Assembly (NCBI GenBank): GCA_022572105.1
Contig: JACZWN010000180.1
Span: forward strand, 1-6,893
Length of the DNA: 6,893 nucleotides
Origin: Pseudomonadota bacterium
GTDB lineage: Bacteria; Pseudomonadota; Alphaproteobacteria; Kiloniellales; J153
Reading direction: 5' to 3'
In this document: piece after piece, positions 6,032 through 6,893 of the stretch
Position numbering within the stretch: the first letter of the stretch is position 1
How the letters are laid out: every line of letters starts with the position of its first letter
Notes under the pieces: model-generated
The model's input: the letters and a program-made list of their open reading frames with translations, nothing else
What the model was told of the DNA's origin: nothing
Database searches by the model: none
Position numbers and translations under genes: made by a program

Positions 6032-6048
6032 TTTTCGGCCACCGAAAA
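6032..6048. promoter_or_regulatory. 17-bp palindrome upstream of the beta-propeller gene
   Basis: TTTTCGG and CCGAAAA are perfect 7-base inverted copies around CCA. The site lies 68 bases before the GTG at 6117, inside the 190-base gap after the dehydratase stop. Its symmetry and A/T-rich ends suit a dimeric repressor's operator. It could also be a short hairpin that ends the dehydratase transcript, although the T run precedes rather than follows the stem on either strand. Nothing else convincing is seen in the gap. Confidence 0.35.
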
Positions 6049-6100
6049 CCCATCTCGCGCTTCTTCGGTAGGGCCGAGGCCACGGTCATCGGGGCCGGTC

Positions 6101-6108
6101 GGGAGGAG
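6101..6108 (+). promoter_or_regulatory. Ribosome binding site for the GTG-started beta-propeller gene
   Basis: GGGAGGAG ends 8 bases before the GTG at 6117. The same frame is closed by a TAG at 6069-6071 and has no ATG until 6276, which would remove the signal peptide. GTG at 6117 is therefore the best start. Confidence 0.7.
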
Positions 6109-6116
6109 TCTGGGCC

Positions 6117-6893
6117 GTGTCGGTTCCACTCGTTTGTCTAGGTTGTGGATCGTTCGTGTTCTTGGCGGCTGCTCTCTTCGCGGCGCCCGCGTTGGGGCAG
6201 GCAGACGCGCCAGGGGTGACGTGGGACGAGAGGATCGAGGTCGCCTCCGGCGGCGGATACCGGGGACCCTGGCGCATGAACGAGTCGGAATACGATTATG
6301 TCGACGACCCCACCGTGGCTGTCGACGAACGGGGCTTTGTCGGGATCGCCTGGGCCGATCAGTCCGGCCAGGACATTTTCTTTCAGGTCTACGGGCCCGA
6401 CGGCAAAAAGCGGCTCGAGGCGCCGGTCAACGTCTCGAAGAGCCCACGAATTTTTTCCTGGCTTCCGCGCATGGTCATCGCGTCCGGGGATGCGAGCAAG
6501 GTGTCTATCCTCTGGCAGGAGATCGTCTTTTCCGGGGGCACCCACGGCGGCGAGATCTTTTTCGCACGATCGAGTGACGGCGGGAAGAGCTTCGGCGATC
6601 CGCTCAACCTCTCGAACAGCATCGCCGGCGACGGCAAAGGACGCCTCACCCCGCGCTATTGGCACAACGGCAGCCTGGACCTCGCCCAGGGGCCCCAGGG
6701 CGATCTCTACGCCGCCTGGACCGAATACGAAGGCAACCTGTGGTTCAGCCGTTCCACGGATGGGGGCGACAACTTCTCCCAGCCGTTGCGCGTCGCCGGC
6801 GCCCAGGATGCCGGACCCGCGCGCGGCCCCTCCCTGGCGGTCGATGCCCAAGGCACCGTCTACCTCGCCTGGACCGTCGGAAAAGACAGGGCC
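6117..6893 (+). CDS. Secreted BNR/Asp-box beta-propeller (sialidase-fold) protein, 3' end outside window
   Basis: The frame is open from a GTG at 6117 to the right edge: 259 codons with no stop, so the gene is partial. Residues 1-27 look like a Sec signal peptide with a hydrophobic core (FVFLAAALFAAPALG) and cleavage likely near Gly27/Gln28. The n-region lacks lysine or arginine, which is unusual. The mature part shows repeated propeller-blade sequences: PTVAVDERGFVGIAWADQSG, the SLDLAQGPQGDLYAAWTEY blade, and PSLAVDAQGTVYLAWT. Two Asp-box motifs are present, SSDGGKSF (152-159) and STDGGDNF (213-220). These are the marks of sialidase/neuraminidase-fold and other BNR-repeat exported proteins. 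The catalytic arginine triad of a true sialidase cannot be judged from this part, so enzymatic function is not claimed. It is likely exported to the periplasm or outside. It starts 190 bases after the dehydratase, probably under its own promoter. Confidence 0.85.
   Translation, partial: MSVPLVCLGCGSFVFLAAALFAAPALGQADAPGVTWDERIEVASGGGYRGPWRMNESEYDYVDDPTVAVDERGFVGIAWADQSGQDIFFQVYGPDGKKRLEAPVNVSKSPRIFSWLPRMVIASGDASKVSILWQEIVFSGGTHGGEIFFARSSDGGKSFGDPLNLSNSIAGDGKGRLTPRYWHNGSLDLAQGPQGDLYAAWTEYEGNLWFSRSTDGGDNFSQPLRVAGAQDAGPARGPSLAVDAQGTVYLAWTVGKDRA

Noticed and set aside
5959..6141. A 60-residue plus-strand frame in the gap after the dehydratase, containing MVGLRWFGLFGHRKPISRF.
   Set aside because: It has no well-placed ribosome site, overlaps the start and ribosome site of the propeller gene and reads across the palindrome. 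Chance is more likely, although a small leader peptide is not excluded.
6138..6851. A 237-codon minus-strand frame opposite the propeller gene.
   Set aside because: The plus strand shows a signal peptide, regular blades and Asp boxes; the minus frame has none of these and is its shadow.
1..6893. Possible CRISPR array, complete insertion sequence, defence island or integrase/attachment site.
   Set aside because: No regularly spaced identical repeats, transposase or integrase motifs, or recognisable defence proteins are present. The only tandem repeats are the short degenerate block at 1026-1097.

Overview
This is a GC-rich (strongly G/C-ending codons) bacterial chromosomal segment. The gene content and protein styles (a cyclase–TolB-like–TPR protein, an agmatinase-family ureohydrolase, and a pentonate-type IlvD/Edd dehydratase close to the Rhizobium leguminosarum L-arabinonate dehydratase) suggest an alphaproteobacterium of the Rhodospirillales/Rhizobiales type. 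That placement is inference from protein resemblance, not from a marker gene.

Layout. Positions 1-76 hold the last 25 codons of a truncated upstream gene. A HigA-like HTH antitoxin gene (140-511) follows with a good ribosome binding site. Positions 512-1202 are accessory-looking and less coding-like. They contain a short minus-strand gene (738-929) with a near-perfect Shine-Dalgarno, a strong imperfect hairpin in its leader (965-991), and degenerate 24-bp tandem repeats (1026-1097). A candidate promoter with a perfect TTGACA box (1119) then leads into an agmatinase-family gene (1203-2198). A soluble class III nucleotide cyclase / TolB-like / TPR fusion (2385-4148) comes next. It is followed 53 bp later by a [2Fe-2S] sugar-acid dehydratase (4202-5926). 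After a 190-bp gap with a 17-bp palindrome, a GTG-started, signal-peptide-bearing beta-propeller protein with Asp-box (BNR) motifs begins at 6117 and runs off the right edge.

How the genes relate. All full-length genes except the small one read rightward. The agmatinase (guanidino-compound hydrolysis) and the dehydratase (sugar-acid catabolism) are both catabolic and share an almost identical 17-base translation-start context and very G/C-rich third codon positions. The cyclase gene between them has visibly more A/T-ending codons. A plausible reading is that the cyclase is a later arrival in a metabolic neighbourhood, but no pathway ties these genes into one system. I do not see a clear undescribed defence or mobile system. 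The most interesting points are the cyclase's atypical substrate-selecting residues, the antitoxin without a visible toxin, the duplicated leader, and the repeat/hairpin patch around the small minus-strand gene.
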